A DNA stretch of 64,000 nt from NCBI GenBank assembly GCA_937892525.1, contig CALAEV010000018.1, forward strand, positions 1 to 64,000, read 5' to 3'. Position numbers and translations under genes: made by a program. Positions 41,483 to 50,871 of this stretch are shown in pieces. How positions within the stretch are numbered: position 1 is the first letter of the stretch; each line of letters starts with the position of its first letter. The DNA comes from an uncultured Clostridia bacterium. Lineage in GTDB: Bacteria > Bacillota > Clostridia > Oscillospirales > Acutalibacteraceae. Below the pieces are notes generated by a model that was given only the letters and a program-made list of their open reading frames with translations, ran no database searches and had not been told where the DNA came from.

Positions 41483-43339
41483 TTATTGTTTACCGACAGT
41501 TTCCCAGTCAACAAGAATGTTATTATTATAGAAAGTACTGCGTTGTTTCAATTCTTCGTTAACTTTTGAAAATCCATCTCTTTCAATAATTGTTTCTTGG
41601 TCAGAGAACATATTTGTACCTATACCAAGACGATTACCCTCTATTTCAACACCGATACTTGCAAGTGTTGTGGGGAACATATCAAATGAAGCCCATTTTC
41701 TGTTAAATGTGTGTTCTGCTGGGATACTTTCAAGATTTTCAGGAAGATTTAAGAACAGATTATATGTTGTGCGCTTGTAGTTTGTAATCTCCCCAACAAA
41801 TGAATCTGCCATGCTCAAATGGTCACCAATGATAACAATAGTGGTGTTTTCATAGAAATCTTGTTGTTGAATCCAACGAACAAACTTAACTGCTTCAGCC
41901 TGACTATAATAAATGCAGTTTGCATATTGTGAGCTGTATTTCTTTTCGGCATTAGGGCTTAAATATCCGTCAGGGGCGTGTGTGTCAGCAGTCTCCATAA
42001 CAAAATTAAACGGTTTGTTTAAAGAAGCAAGTCGAGAAAGCTCTGTTTTTGCAAACTCATAAAGTTTGTCATCTTCATAACCCCACCAAACGTTATAATG
42101 TTCAGGTAACCAACCTTGTTCAATAACTCCTTTATGGTCAAGAATATTGAAGTTTCCGTGAGACTCAAAGAAGAAATTAAGTCCACCAAAAGCTGCGTCA
42201 GCGCCAAACATTACAGATTGCTCATAACCTTGTTTATGAAGGATGTCGCCTAATGTTGTAGCACCTGGTAAGAAATTATTAGGTGCACCGTAAGAGTTTC
42301 CGTCAACAGGCACTTTCATAGGAAGACCGGTGTTCATATTAACCATAGCAGCAACTGACCAACCTGAACCAAATGTGCTATGTGGTCCGCCAAAGCCACT
42401 TTTCTTATGTGAAAAACTTATGCCCTCTTTTGAAAGTTGGGCTAAGTCTGGCATATAGTTTTCTTCAAAATATCCCCCAAGTTCTTTTGAGAAGAATGTG
42501 TTTTCAATTGACTCAAGGTAGATAAAAATAAGATTTCGTTTTTCTTTAGGGAATGTTAATTTTGTTGTTTCAGGGTCTGCAAAATTATCTTCAATGTATG
42601 ATGAGTTATTAAGATATGAATCAAAAAGAGTTGTAAGCTGGAATCTTTCAATACCAAAAGCACAACCACCAATGAGCATTACAACAGCAACTGCAACAGA
42701 AATAATTTTTATAGCAATTTCAGGAAGAAACGCCACGTGCTTTTCACCTTTATTGTAAACAAGTTTGCATTGTGGAAAAACAAAAGTGCAATATATTACA
42801 GTAAATAAAATAGTTTTAAGCACAGGACCGGAAAAAAGTGAAATGTAAACACCAACGTCAGTTCCCTCAATAGGGGAGTTAAGATTGATAATAATCTGGT
42901 CAGGGGAAAGTTCGCCAAACGCCTCTTTACCCCAAATTGTACCTGTATATGCTGCTACACCAAGTGCAAAAAGAATAGAGGAAACAATTTTAAGAATAAG
43001 TGTACCTCTTTTTTGCTTTTTAGGGTTAAATTCAAATACGAATACACGTTTTATAAAGCCTGAAACTATAAGGAATATAATACCGATTGCAAGAATAATA
43101 CCTAAAAATTTCCAACTGTAAGAAATTCGTTGTGAAGATATTGCAAAAATATTTTTCACACCAAGAAGTGTATCTGCAAGTGCCATAGCAGAAAGTATAG
43201 AAATCAAACTGTCACGCAGAATGACAATAATCCATCTTTTGATATTCTTTTCATTTGATAAAAGAAACATATCAATAACACTGATAAGAATACCTACAAC
43301 AATTGCTCCAACCCAAACCATAATTTGTTTCCTTTCCAA
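41483..43339 (-). CDS. LtaS/OpgB-type phosphoglycerol transferase (sulfatase family), 618 aa
   Basis: A polytopic membrane enzyme with an extracytoplasmic sulfatase-type domain. Five or so hydrophobic segments occupy residues 1-235 (for example AIVVGILISVIDMFLL, FLGIILAIGIIFLIVSGF, KIISVAVAVVMLIGGCAFG). The catalytic part (about 265-600) starts FPKEKRNLIFIYLESIENTF with the metal-binding Glu, then the active-site turn GSGWSVAAMVNMNTGLPM and VIIGDHLSMAD near the end. The active-site sequence is closer to E. coli OpgB/MdoB (W-T-I-A-G-M-V-type) than to LtaS; the putative nucleophile is Ser where OpgB has Thr. The probable reaction is transfer of phosphoglycerol from phosphatidylglycerol to a glycan or teichoic acid. 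It abuts the DUF554 gene. Confidence 0.85.
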   Translation of the reverse strand: MERKQIMVWVGAIVVGILISVIDMFLLSNEKNIKRWIIVILRDSLISILSAMALADTLLGVKNIFAISSQRISYSWKFLGIILAIGIIFLIVSGFIKRVFVFEFNPKKQKRGTLILKIVSSILFALGVAAYTGTIWGKEAFGELSPDQIIINLNSPIEGTDVGVYISLFSGPVLKTILFTVIYCTFVFPQCKLVYNKGEKHVAFLPEIAIKIISVAVAVVMLIGGCAFGIERFQLTTLFDSYLNNSSYIEDNFADPETTKLTFPKEKRNLIFIYLESIENTFFSKELGGYFEENYMPDLAQLSKEGISFSHKKSGFGGPHSTFGSGWSVAAMVNMNTGLPMKVPVDGNSYGAPNNFLPGATTLGDILHKQGYEQSVMFGADAAFGGLNFFFESHGNFNILDHKGVIEQGWLPEHYNVWWGYEDDKLYEFAKTELSRLASLNKPFNFVMETADTHAPDGYLSPNAEKKYSSQYANCIYYSQAEAVKFVRWIQQQDFYENTTIVIIGDHLSMADSFVGEITNYKRTTYNLFLNLPENLESIPAEHTFNRKWASFDMFPTTLASIGVEIEGNRLGIGTNMFSDQETIIERDGFSKVNEELKQRSTFYNNNILVDWETVGKQ

Positions 43340-44029
43340 TCACTTAATGAGCGATACAACCCACAAAATTACAAACCAGACAGGCGGTATTATAAGAGCT
43401 GGTAACATATTAAGTGTTTTAAGATTCTTGATTTCAAGAATAGAGAGTCCTGATGACGCAATTAAAAATCCACCAACAACGCTTATTTCACACATAAGCT
43501 CAGGGCTCATAAATTCCCCTAAAACTGTTGCAAGAAGATAAATTGAGCCTTGCCAACAGAAAAGTACAGGAGCTGCAATTGCAATACCAATACCGTAAGT
43601 AGATGCAAGTACCATGCTTGTTACAAAATCAAGAGTTGCATTTGTAAAAAGATATGTATGGTCATCATATAAAGCAGAGTTTATAGGACCTAAAATCGAA
43701 AGACTACCAATACAGAAAAGAAGAATAGCAGTAGAAAGTCCTTTACCTAACTCACTTTTACCCTTTTTCTCTGTAAGTGCATTGAAACGCTTGTCCAAAT
43801 CAATCATATTACCGAAAAGTGAGCCAAGAGCAAGACTGACAATGAAAAGCACAGGGTATTTACTGTTTGGCATATTCTGCACAACCGAGTTTATACCAAT
43901 ACCTGCTGCTGCAAGTCCCATAGCATTCATAAGACACTTTGTGTATTTTTCGTTTATTCCCTTTTTCAGCAAACTGCCAATTATACTACCTGTAAGGATT
44001 GTGGCAGTATTAACTATTGTACCTATCAT
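43340..44029 (-). CDS. DUF554 family membrane protein (YdfK-like), 229 aa
   Basis: An integral membrane protein of unknown function with about six hydrophobic segments; the sequence GTIVNTATILTGSIIGSLLKKGI at the N-terminus and GLAAAGIGINSVVQN, then FCIGSLSILGPINSALYDD and ATLDFVTSMVLASTYGIGIA are typical of DUF554. Transport or osmotic functions have been guessed for the family, without proof that I know. The ATG at 44029 overlaps the mfd stop by four bases, and the next gene starts with no gap, so translation is coupled along the operon. Confidence 0.88.
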   Translation of the reverse strand: MIGTIVNTATILTGSIIGSLLKKGINEKYTKCLMNAMGLAAAGIGINSVVQNMPNSKYPVLFIVSLALGSLFGNMIDLDKRFNALTEKKGKSELGKGLSTAILLFCIGSLSILGPINSALYDDHTYLFTNATLDFVTSMVLASTYGIGIAIAAPVLFCWQGSIYLLATVLGEFMSPELMCEISVVGGFLIASSGLSILEIKNLKTLNMLPALIIPPVWFVILWVVSLIK

Positions 44030-47000
44030 TTTCTACAAGCCTCCACTGTTTCAAAAATCTCTTTAAGTGTGTCAAGAGAAGTTTGTTCTGGTAGTTTTTT
44101 TACATTTATACTCTTTTTGCCTGATGATGTAACATTTACGCGTTTTCTCATAACTGATGAAATATCAAGCACTAATGAGGCATCAATTTCGTCGCAATAA
44201 AGAGCAATTGTGTCACCTCGCTGACCTATTTCATAAAAGCCCATTGATGACGCCTTGTTTCTGCAAAGGGAAACCTCAATAAGACCTTCAACAGATGGTG
44301 GAATATCACCAAAACGGTCACGCAGTTCATCTCGTACATCCTCTGCATCCTGAAACGTGCGTATATCTGCAATTCTACGATAAACCATAAGTCGTTGTGA
44401 TAACGCCGTAATGTATTTGTCAGGAATATGAGCGTTAATCTGTAAATCAATAAGACACTCTTTTGTATTTTTAGGTGTTTCGCCTTTTTCATTACTGATG
44501 GCTTCACCTAAAAGCTTCATATACATATCGTAGCCCACGGCAGCCAGATGACCGTGCTGTTGTGCACCTAAAAGATTACCTGCGCCACGGATTTCAAGGT
44601 CGCGCATAGCAATTTTAAACCCTGAACCAAACTCGGTGTATTCACGAATTGCCTGTAATCGTTTGTATGCAACCTCGCTTAATTCACGGTCTCTTTTGTA
44701 TGTGAGATATGCACTTGCCCTTCTTGCACTTCTGCCAACTCGACCACGCAATTGATGAAGTTGAGCAAGCCCAAGTTTGTCAGCATCTTCAATAATAAGA
44801 GTATTAGCATTAGGCACATCAACACCTGTTTCAATAATGGTGGTGCATACAAGAATGTCAATTTCACCATTCATAAGGTCACGCCAAATATCACTTAATT
44901 GTTCTTCGTTCATTTTACCGTGAGCAGTTGCAATTCGTGCATCTGGTAAAAACTCTTTAATTGAAAGTGCAACACCGTCAATGGTTTCAACTCTGTTGTG
45001 CAAGAAATACACCTGACCACCACGACGAAGCTCTTTTTCCATAGCCTCACAAAGTAGTGGTAGATTATGCTCAATTACATAAGTTTGCACAGGAAAACGG
45101 TCAGATGGTGCTTCTTCAATAACCGACATATCGCGAATGCCGGACATAGCCATATTAAGTGTTCGTGGAATTGGTGTAGCCGAAAGTGTAAGCACATCAA
45201 CACCAGGGAACTTTTCTTTGATTTTCTCTTTTTGAGCAACGCCAAAGCGCTGTTCTTCGTCAACAATCAAAAGACCTAAATCTTTGAATTTTACATTTTT
45301 CGCAATAAGTGAGTGAGTACCCACAATAATATCAATAAAACCTGAATTTACGCTCTTTATGATTTTTGTGCGTTGCGTTGGTGTACGGAAGCGTGAAAGC
45401 ATTTCGATTTCAACAGGGAATCCGTCAAATCGCTTCATAAGTGTTTGGTAATGCTGAAGTGCAAGAATAGTTGTAGGCACAAGTATTGCACACTGTTTTC
45501 CGTCTGCAATACACTTGAATACGGCGCGCAGAGCCACTTCAGTTTTACCAAAACCAACGTCACCACAAAGAAGACGGTCCATTGGGTATGGCTTTTCCAT
45601 ATCGTTTTTGATTTCGTCAATACTGCGCAACTGGTCGCCGGTTTCTTCAAACTCGAATTTGCGTTCAAAGTCGGCTTGCATATCAATATCAGGGGAGAAG
45701 GCAAAACCTTCTGTGTGCATACGCTCTGAATAAAGCTTAATAAGTTGGTCTGCCATATCTTTAACGGCAGAACGAACTTTACTTTTTGATTTTTCCCAAT
45801 CTGCACCACCAAGACGGTTAAGCTTTAACGCTTTTCCGTCGTCCTCGTGAGGACCAATATATTTTGAAACTAAATCAAGTTGAGTAACAGGTACATAAAG
45901 CACATCGCTTTTCGCGTACTTGATTTTAATGTAATCTTTAATAATCTTGTTCGCCTCAAGTTGAGTGATGCCGTCAAAAATACCTATACCGTGAATTGAG
46001 TGAACAATGTAATCTCCTTTGCGCAATTCATCAAGTGAATGTATAGTGTCTTTTGCCTTAAAGCCTGAGTTTCTGCGACGAGATTTTGACTGATATACTT
46101 TTGAATATGTGAATACATAAAACTTGTCACGTGGGTATGAAAATCCTGAAGAAAGTGAGCCTGGAAGCACAGATACAGCACCCTCAGGAAAATCTGCAGG
46201 GATTAAAGGAAAATATACAGAAACAATATTTTCGTCATTTAAGGTTTCACTAAGGTTTTTTGCACTCTTTTCAGTACCTGCAAATACAACAATGCGAGTA
46301 TCCTTTTTAAGTATTGGTTCAATATCCTCTATAAGCACATCAAGTTTGCCGTTCCATATAGGCAAAGTACCACCATTGAATGTGGTAAGTGATTTAACAG
46401 GAGTATCAAAACTACCACGAGCAAAGTTGTCAATATAAGTAGCACCAAAATCGGTATATTTTTCAACTAATTCGTTAAATGTAAGGGTGAATTTATCAAG
46501 CCCCTTGCAAAGCACACCATCTTCAACTGACACTTTAATATCTTCAAGCAAAAGTTTTTGTGAAGATGCAATTTTTTCTTTAATTCCACCTGTCTCAAAT
46601 GCAAATAATAAGTAGTTGTTTGCATAATCAAAAATTGTAGCAGGGGAATAAATAAGTGGCATATATTTTTCAGCAGAGCCCACTTTTAATCCGTCGCGAA
46701 GTCGGTCAATATCTGCATAAAGTTTTTCACGGATTATATCTGTTTTTTTGCCACGGATTGAAGATGCTAACTTCTCGATTTTTTCAATTAAAGAGTTAGG
46801 CTCATCAATAATGATTTCTTTTGATGGTGCAATTAAGATTTCATCAATATTCATAGTGCGTCTTTGGCTCTGCACGTCAAAACGACACATTGTATCAACT
46901 GTATCGCCCCATAATTCAATACGTACAGGCTCATCATCGTCAGGTGAGAAAAAGTCAACAATACCACCACGGCAAGAAAATTGACCAACGCCCTCAACTG

Positions 47001-47493
47001 CGTCAACACGAGTGTAACCTGCACAGTTAAGTGAAATAAGAATATTTTCAAGTGTTGTTTCTTCACCTTTTTTGAGAAGAACAGATTTTTGTCTTAAAGT
47101 TTCAGGTGGAATAGTGTATGAAAGAACGGCTTCTGCACTTGCCACTACAACATCACACTTGCCGTCAAGCATACGGCGTAATACTTTAATGCGTTTTTGC
47201 TCATATTCGTAACTTTGACTATCGTTTGAATAGAATGAAAGATTACGAGCAGGGTAGTGGAGTGCCGAAACACCAAGGGCAGTCAAATCTTCACAGGTTT
47301 TTACTGCAGTAGCATCGTCAGGCACGACAATAAGGGCCTTTTTTCCAAGATCCCCCACTAAAGCAGAAACGATGTGCGATTTTTGTACAGGTATTAATCC
47401 TAAAACACCTTGAGGAAGAAAACCTTTATTTATACTGTTAAGTACACCCTCAAATTCTGCCGATTTTTCAATTGCCTTTGTAAATGCGGACAT
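44026..47493 (-). CDS. mfd: Transcription-repair coupling factor
   Basis: A 1155-residue SF2 translocase that removes stalled RNA polymerase from DNA and recruits UvrA. The domain order is normal: UvrB-like region (YPARNLSFYSNDSQSYEYEQKR and FSCRGGIVDFFSPDDDEPVRIE), the polymerase-interacting RID with ELRKGDYIVHSIHGIGIFDG (about 490-560), Walker A LLCGDVGFGKTEVALRAVFK, DEEQRFG (DEAD-like box), LSATPIPRTLNMAMSG, the TRG motif region AQLHQLRGRVGRSARRASAYL and the C-terminal UvrA-binding domain. The length equals Bacillus Mfd. It follows pth by 18 bases in the glmU-pth-mfd order. Confidence 0.98.
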   Translation of the reverse strand: MSAFTKAIEKSAEFEGVLNSINKGFLPQGVLGLIPVQKSHIVSALVGDLGKKALIVVPDDATAVKTCEDLTALGVSALHYPARNLSFYSNDSQSYEYEQKRIKVLRRMLDGKCDVVVASAEAVLSYTIPPETLRQKSVLLKKGEETTLENILISLNCAGYTRVDAVEGVGQFSCRGGIVDFFSPDDDEPVRIELWGDTVDTMCRFDVQSQRRTMNIDEILIAPSKEIIIDEPNSLIEKIEKLASSIRGKKTDIIREKLYADIDRLRDGLKVGSAEKYMPLIYSPATIFDYANNYLLFAFETGGIKEKIASSQKLLLEDIKVSVEDGVLCKGLDKFTLTFNELVEKYTDFGATYIDNFARGSFDTPVKSLTTFNGGTLPIWNGKLDVLIEDIEPILKKDTRIVVFAGTEKSAKNLSETLNDENIVSVYFPLIPADFPEGAVSVLPGSLSSGFSYPRDKFYVFTYSKVYQSKSRRRNSGFKAKDTIHSLDELRKGDYIVHSIHGIGIFDGITQLEANKIIKDYIKIKYAKSDVLYVPVTQLDLVSKYIGPHEDDGKALKLNRLGGADWEKSKSKVRSAVKDMADQLIKLYSERMHTEGFAFSPDIDMQADFERKFEFEETGDQLRSIDEIKNDMEKPYPMDRLLCGDVGFGKTEVALRAVFKCIADGKQCAILVPTTILALQHYQTLMKRFDGFPVEIEMLSRFRTPTQRTKIIKSVNSGFIDIIVGTHSLIAKNVKFKDLGLLIVDEEQRFGVAQKEKIKEKFPGVDVLTLSATPIPRTLNMAMSGIRDMSVIEEAPSDRFPVQTYVIEHNLPLLCEAMEKELRRGGQVYFLHNRVETIDGVALSIKEFLPDARIATAHGKMNEEQLSDIWRDLMNGEIDILVCTTIIETGVDVPNANTLIIEDADKLGLAQLHQLRGRVGRSARRASAYLTYKRDRELSEVAYKRLQAIREYTEFGSGFKIAMRDLEIRGAGNLLGAQQHGHLAAVGYDMYMKLLGEAISNEKGETPKNTKECLIDLQINAHIPDKYITALSQRLMVYRRIADIRTFQDAEDVRDELRDRFGDIPPSVEGLIEVSLCRNKASSMGFYEIGQRGDTIALYCDEIDASLVLDISSVMRKRVNVTSSGKKSINVKKLPEQTSLDTLKEIFETVEACRK

Positions 47494-47511
47494 AATTAAT
47501 TACCTCTGTAA

Positions 47512-48123
47512 TTAACTGTTATATAAATTCATTGCTTTATCAATTTGATTATCGAGTAAAAGCTCAATCGCCTTGCAAGCATTTTCAAGTACAGGCTCAA
47601 GCACTTTTTGCTCATCCTTTTTGAATTCAGAAAGCACCCAATCAGCCATATCATAATCGGGGTGTGGCTTTTTACCAACACCGATTTTAACTCTTGGAAA
47701 ATTGTCGCTATTCATATGATAAATAATACTGCGAAGACCCTTTTGGCCACCGTCACTGCCTTTTCTCTTGATTCGCATTTTTCCAATGTCAAGAGATGTG
47801 TCATCACTAATAACAATAATTCTTTCAGGTGGAATTTTATAAAACGACGCACATTCTCTTACTGCTTCGCCACTGTTGTTCATATAAGTCTGTGGTTTCA
47901 TAACAATACAACGATGACCACCAATTGTTGTGTCTGCAATAAGAGATTTAAACTTTAATTTATCAACTCTGAAATTTAATTTTTCAGCTAGCATATCTAC
48001 GCACAAAAACCCCGAATTATGTCGGGTGAGGGTGTACTTTCTGTCAGGATTTCCAAGCCCCACCACGATAAATTCAGGTGTGCCTACAGATACATAAGTT
48101 TTCTTTCTGAATCTGTCGAACAT
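47512..48123 (-). CDS. pth: Peptidyl-tRNA hydrolase
   Basis: Releases peptides from prematurely dropped peptidyl-tRNA. The 203-residue protein shows VVGLGNPDRKYTLTRHNSGF with the catalytic His in RHNSG, KPQTYMNNSGEAV (Asn68-like), VISDDTSLDIGKMRIK (catalytic Asp) and GSDGGQKGLRSIIYHMNSDNFPRVKIGVG. It has about 15 extra N-terminal residues (MFDRFRKKTYVSVGT) compared with the E. coli enzyme, but the visible start codon precedes that extension and there is no internal start before VVGLG. It lies 19 bases after glmU; in Bacillus the same gene is spoVC. Confidence 0.97.
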   Translation of the reverse strand: MFDRFRKKTYVSVGTPEFIVVGLGNPDRKYTLTRHNSGFLCVDMLAEKLNFRVDKLKFKSLIADTTIGGHRCIVMKPQTYMNNSGEAVRECASFYKIPPERIIVISDDTSLDIGKMRIKRKGSDGGQKGLRSIIYHMNSDNFPRVKIGVGKKPHPDYDMADWVLSEFKKDEQKVLEPVLENACKAIELLLDNQIDKAMNLYNS

Positions 48124-48142
48124 ATTTTAGTTTCCTTTTTAT

Positions 48143-49525
48143 TTATTTAAGTTTCCAGTCAATTTTGTTGACCTGTCTTGCTCTTGCAATACCAAGTGCG
48201 TCAGCAGGTACATCTTCTGTAATTGTTGAACCTGCAGCAGTATAAGCGCCTTGCCCAACTTTAACAGGGGCTACAAGGTTTGTGTTGCAACCAATAAATG
48301 CGTCGTCGCCGATTACTGTGCGATATTTTGCCTTGCCTGTGTAGTTTACAGTAACTGTACCACAACCAAAGTTTACTCTCTTACCAACATCAGAGTCACC
48401 AACATAAGTGAGGTGAGAAACTTTAGTGCCTGTATCAATATTTGAATTTTTAACCTCAACAAAGTTGCCAAGGTGTACTTTTTCGCCGATTACAGAATTT
48501 GGTCTTATATGCACAAACGGACCAATATCAGCGTCAGCCAGTACTCTTGACTGATAACACTGCACGTTGTTAAGCTTAGCACCGTCTTCAATAATACTGT
48601 CGCTAATAATTGAGTTAGGACCAATTCTGCAATCCTTACCAATTTTTGTATTACCTTGAATAATTGTGTTAGGTAAAATCTGTGTGTCAGCACCAATTTC
48701 AACACCAGGTTCAATAATAACACCATCGCTAAATGGAATATCAACGCCATTTGCAAGGTGATATTCAATCTGTTGCATTTTGCCGTGCTGATTTAACTCC
48801 ATTAACTGAAGTCGTGAGTTAGCGCCAAGAATAATATCAGCACTTGGTGCAAAATAAGTGTCAGTTTTAAGTCCGTCTTCAATAAACATTGAAACAAGGT
48901 CAACAAGATTATAATGACCATTTTGTCTTGGCTGTAACTTGTTAAGACCTGCGAGTAATTTTTCTGCATTAATCCAGAATGTGCCTGAAGAAATCTCGTT
49001 TATACGCTTAATAACGCTGTCTGCGTCCTGTTCCTCAATAATTCCCATAAACTGACGTGCAGGGTTTCTTACAATTCTACCGTAACCGAAAGGCTTGTCA
49101 AGAATTGCAGTAATAACAGTAAGGTCATTACCTGCGTTTATGTGGTGAGCGTAAGATGAGCAGATTGTGTTAGCATCCATAAACGGAGTGTCACCGTTAA
49201 GAATAAGCACATTTCCACCGTGTTCTGCACAAGAACGAATAAAGCGTTCAGCCTGCATAACAGCGTGTGCAGTACCAAGTGGTTTTTCCTGCTCAACTGC
49301 TGAAATGAAGTTGCCCGGATGCTCTTTCATAAGATATTCTTTGATAGTTGTGTCATTGTCCGGCACAATTGCAATAATGTGAAGAAGTTTTGCAGCAACA
49401 GCAGCATCAGTAACCCTGCCAATCATAGGTTTACCCATAACTGACGCCATAACGCGTGGTGTACTGGAATTTGGATTAATTGCAGTTCCACCTGCCATAA
49501 TAATTGCAATATCAAAGTTTGTCAT
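48143..49525 (-). CDS. glmU: GlmU-like bifunctional N-acetyltransferase / uridylyltransferase, 460 aa, altered N-terminal loop
   Basis: Makes UDP-GlcNAc for peptidoglycan. The ATG at 49525 (after AAAGGAGG) gives 460 residues, the usual GlmU length. The C-terminal hexapeptide helix is standard: HLTYVGDSDVGKRVNFGCGTVTVNYTGKAKYRTVIG, then GCNTNLVAPVKVGQGAYTAAGS, which contains the acetyl-CoA and His/Asn catalytic positions. The N-terminal nucleotidyltransferase is less typical: GlmU normally has AGxGTRM then PKxLH, while here the loop is IIMAGGTAINPNSSTPRVMA, with no GTRM and Arg24 in place of the usual Lys. The rest (EQEKPLGTAHAVMQAERF, LNGDTPF, GYGRIVRN, EEQDA) is intact. Reduced or changed uridylyl transfer is possible. 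Confidence 0.88.
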   Translation of the reverse strand: MTNFDIAIIMAGGTAINPNSSTPRVMASVMGKPMIGRVTDAAVAAKLLHIIAIVPDNDTTIKEYLMKEHPGNFISAVEQEKPLGTAHAVMQAERFIRSCAEHGGNVLILNGDTPFMDANTICSSYAHHINAGNDLTVITAILDKPFGYGRIVRNPARQFMGIIEEQDADSVIKRINEISSGTFWINAEKLLAGLNKLQPRQNGHYNLVDLVSMFIEDGLKTDTYFAPSADIILGANSRLQLMELNQHGKMQQIEYHLANGVDIPFSDGVIIEPGVEIGADTQILPNTIIQGNTKIGKDCRIGPNSIISDSIIEDGAKLNNVQCYQSRVLADADIGPFVHIRPNSVIGEKVHLGNFVEVKNSNIDTGTKVSHLTYVGDSDVGKRVNFGCGTVTVNYTGKAKYRTVIGDDAFIGCNTNLVAPVKVGQGAYTAAGSTITEDVPADALGIARARQVNKIDWKLK

Positions 49526-49570
49526 TTTACCTACCTCCTTTAATGAGAATAACACCAATTTTATATTTGA

Positions 49571-49599
49571 ATTTTACCATAAAATCATATATTTTTCAA
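49571..49599 (-). promoter_or_regulatory. Promoter of the glmU-pth-mfd operon
   Basis: On the minus strand: TTGAAA (49599-49594), 17-base spacer, TAAAAT (49576-49571). Confidence 0.78.
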
Positions 49600-49607
49600 T
49601 ACTTTAT

Positions 49608-49636
49608 TTGACAAAGTAATGCTTAAATGATATATT
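49608..49636 (+). promoter_or_regulatory. Promoter of the GT2 gene
   Basis: TTGACA (49608-49613), 17-base spacer, TATATT (49631-49636). It is divergent from the glmU promoter; their -35 boxes are about nine bases apart. Confidence 0.85.
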
Positions 49637-49667
49637 TATAATATTAAATATTACGGAGGAAAAATCA

Positions 49668-50585
49668 GTGCTTTCTGTAATTATTCCATCTTATAATGAA
49701 GAACTTAATATCGAAAATACTGCAAAGGTATTATCGGCATTGTTCAAAGAAAATAACATAGAAACTGAACTTATTTTTGTTGATGACGGTTCAAAAGACA
49801 AAACTTATGAAAAGATTTGCAGTTGTGCCGAGAAATACGAAAACGTAAAAGGAATAAGTTTCAGTCGTAATTTTGGCAAAGAAGCAGCAATTTATGCAGG
49901 CCTTGAAGAAGCAAAGGGTGACTGTGCAGTAATTCTTGATTGCGATTTGCAGTTTCCACCTGAAAAAGCAGTTGAAATGTATAAACTATGGGAGCAAGGT
50001 TACGAAGTCGTTGAGGGCATTAAAGCAGACCGTGGTGGCGAAAGTCTTTTCTATAAGCTTTTTGCAAAGAGCTTTTATAAGATTATCAGTAAATTCGTTG
50101 GCGTTGATATGCAGTCAACATCTGACTTTAAACTTATTGACAGAAAAGTTATTGATGCACTTCTCTCGCTCCCTGAAAGAAATACATTTTTCCGTGCGCT
50201 CTCATTTTGGTCGGGTTTTAAGTCAACAGAAGTTGAGTTTAAAGTGCAACAACGTCAAAATGGTGTTTCTAAATGGAGTTTCAAAAAACTTGTTAAATAT
50301 GCAGTTTCAAATATAACATCATTCACAACTGCACCGTTGCAGATTATTACAGGTCTTGGTTGTGTGCTTTTGGTGTTTATGTTTGGTATGGCAATACAAA
50401 CACTTGTAAGATTTTTACTTGGTCAGTCTGCTGAGGGCTTTACAACCGTAATTTTACTGTTACTTTTAATCGGTGGCAGTATTATGATGGCGCTGGGTAT
50501 TATTGGTTATTATATCGCCAGAATTTATGAAGAGGTCAAAGGCAGACCTCGTTACATTGTATCAAAGAAAACTGAAGATAAATGA
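49668..50585 (+). CDS. Family 2 glycosyltransferase (DPM1/GtrB-like) with two C-terminal membrane helices, 305 aa
   Basis: Transfers a sugar from a nucleotide donor, probably to undecaprenyl phosphate on the cytoplasmic side. The GTG start at 49668 follows ACGGAGGA and no ATG lies nearby. The catalytic domain contains VIIPSYNEELNIENTAK, IFVDDGSKDKT (first Asp pair), GISFSRNFGKEAAIYAGLEEAKGDCAVILDCDLQFPPE (second, D-x-D-type CDL) and an Arg-Gln-Asn-rich loop QQRQNGVSKWSFKKLVKYA. Two membrane helices at about 232-256 and 264-290 complete the GtrB type. The product's sugar cannot be told from sequence. Confidence 0.9.
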   Translation: MLSVIIPSYNEELNIENTAKVLSALFKENNIETELIFVDDGSKDKTYEKICSCAEKYENVKGISFSRNFGKEAAIYAGLEEAKGDCAVILDCDLQFPPEKAVEMYKLWEQGYEVVEGIKADRGGESLFYKLFAKSFYKIISKFVGVDMQSTSDFKLIDRKVIDALLSLPERNTFFRALSFWSGFKSTEVEFKVQQRQNGVSKWSFKKLVKYAVSNITSFTTAPLQIITGLGCVLLVFMFGMAIQTLVRFLLGQSAEGFTTVILLLLLIGGSIMMALGIIGYYIARIYEEVKGRPRYIVSKKTEDK

Positions 50586-50592
50586 TTCACTT

Positions 50593-50622
50593 CACCTCAC
50601 AATTTTGTGGGGTGTTTTTTTA
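50593..50622 (+). terminator. Rho-independent terminator of the GT2 gene
   Basis: CACCTCACAA / TTGTGGGGTG stem (one G-T pair) with a TT loop, followed by eight T residues. Confidence 0.92.
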
Positions 50623-50629
50623 TCCAATC

Positions 50630-50785
50630 ACAGATTAGATTTCATCGAATTTATTCGATTTCATCATCCGTAGGATGATTTCATTTATAAACGCAGTTAT
50701 TGAATGAAATCTGTCTTCGACAGATGAAATCACTTCGTGATGAAATCCTCGTGTTACTCGGATGAAATCTGCCATTAGCATATGA
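50630..50785 (+). repeat. Hairpin array with GATTTCATC / GATGAAATC linkers
   Basis: In about 155 bases, small hairpins follow each other: ATCGAAT/ATTCGAT (50644-50659), ATCATCC/GGATGAT (50663-50679), ATTTCATT/AATGAAAT (50678-50710, enclosing AAACGCAGTTATTG), ATCTGTC/GACAGAT (50709-50725), ATCAC/GTGAT (50729-50741), and ATCC/GGAT (50745-50763). They are linked by GATTTCATC on the left half and by GATGAAATC on the right half, so the whole block is one imperfect inverted repeat around 50690-50700. It lies in the 286 bases between the GT2 terminator and the recJ promoter, with no coding frame that I accept. Confidence 0.7.
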
Positions 50786-50802
50786 AAAATACGCTCAAAC
50801 CC

Positions 50803-50831
50803 TTGAAATATCAAGGATTTAATGGTATAAT
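50803..50831 (+). promoter_or_regulatory. Promoter of the recJ-rel operon
   Basis: TTGAAA (50803-50808), 17-base spacer, TATAAT (50826-50831), immediately after the hairpin array. Confidence 0.85.
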
Positions 50832-50871
50832 TATAAATTAGATTATTATTGCTAAAAGGGGGTTTGTGTCC

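Noticed and set aside
50630..50785. CRISPR array
   Set aside because: The repeats are short, mirrored and linked to hairpins rather than regularly spaced with unique spacers, and no cas gene is near.
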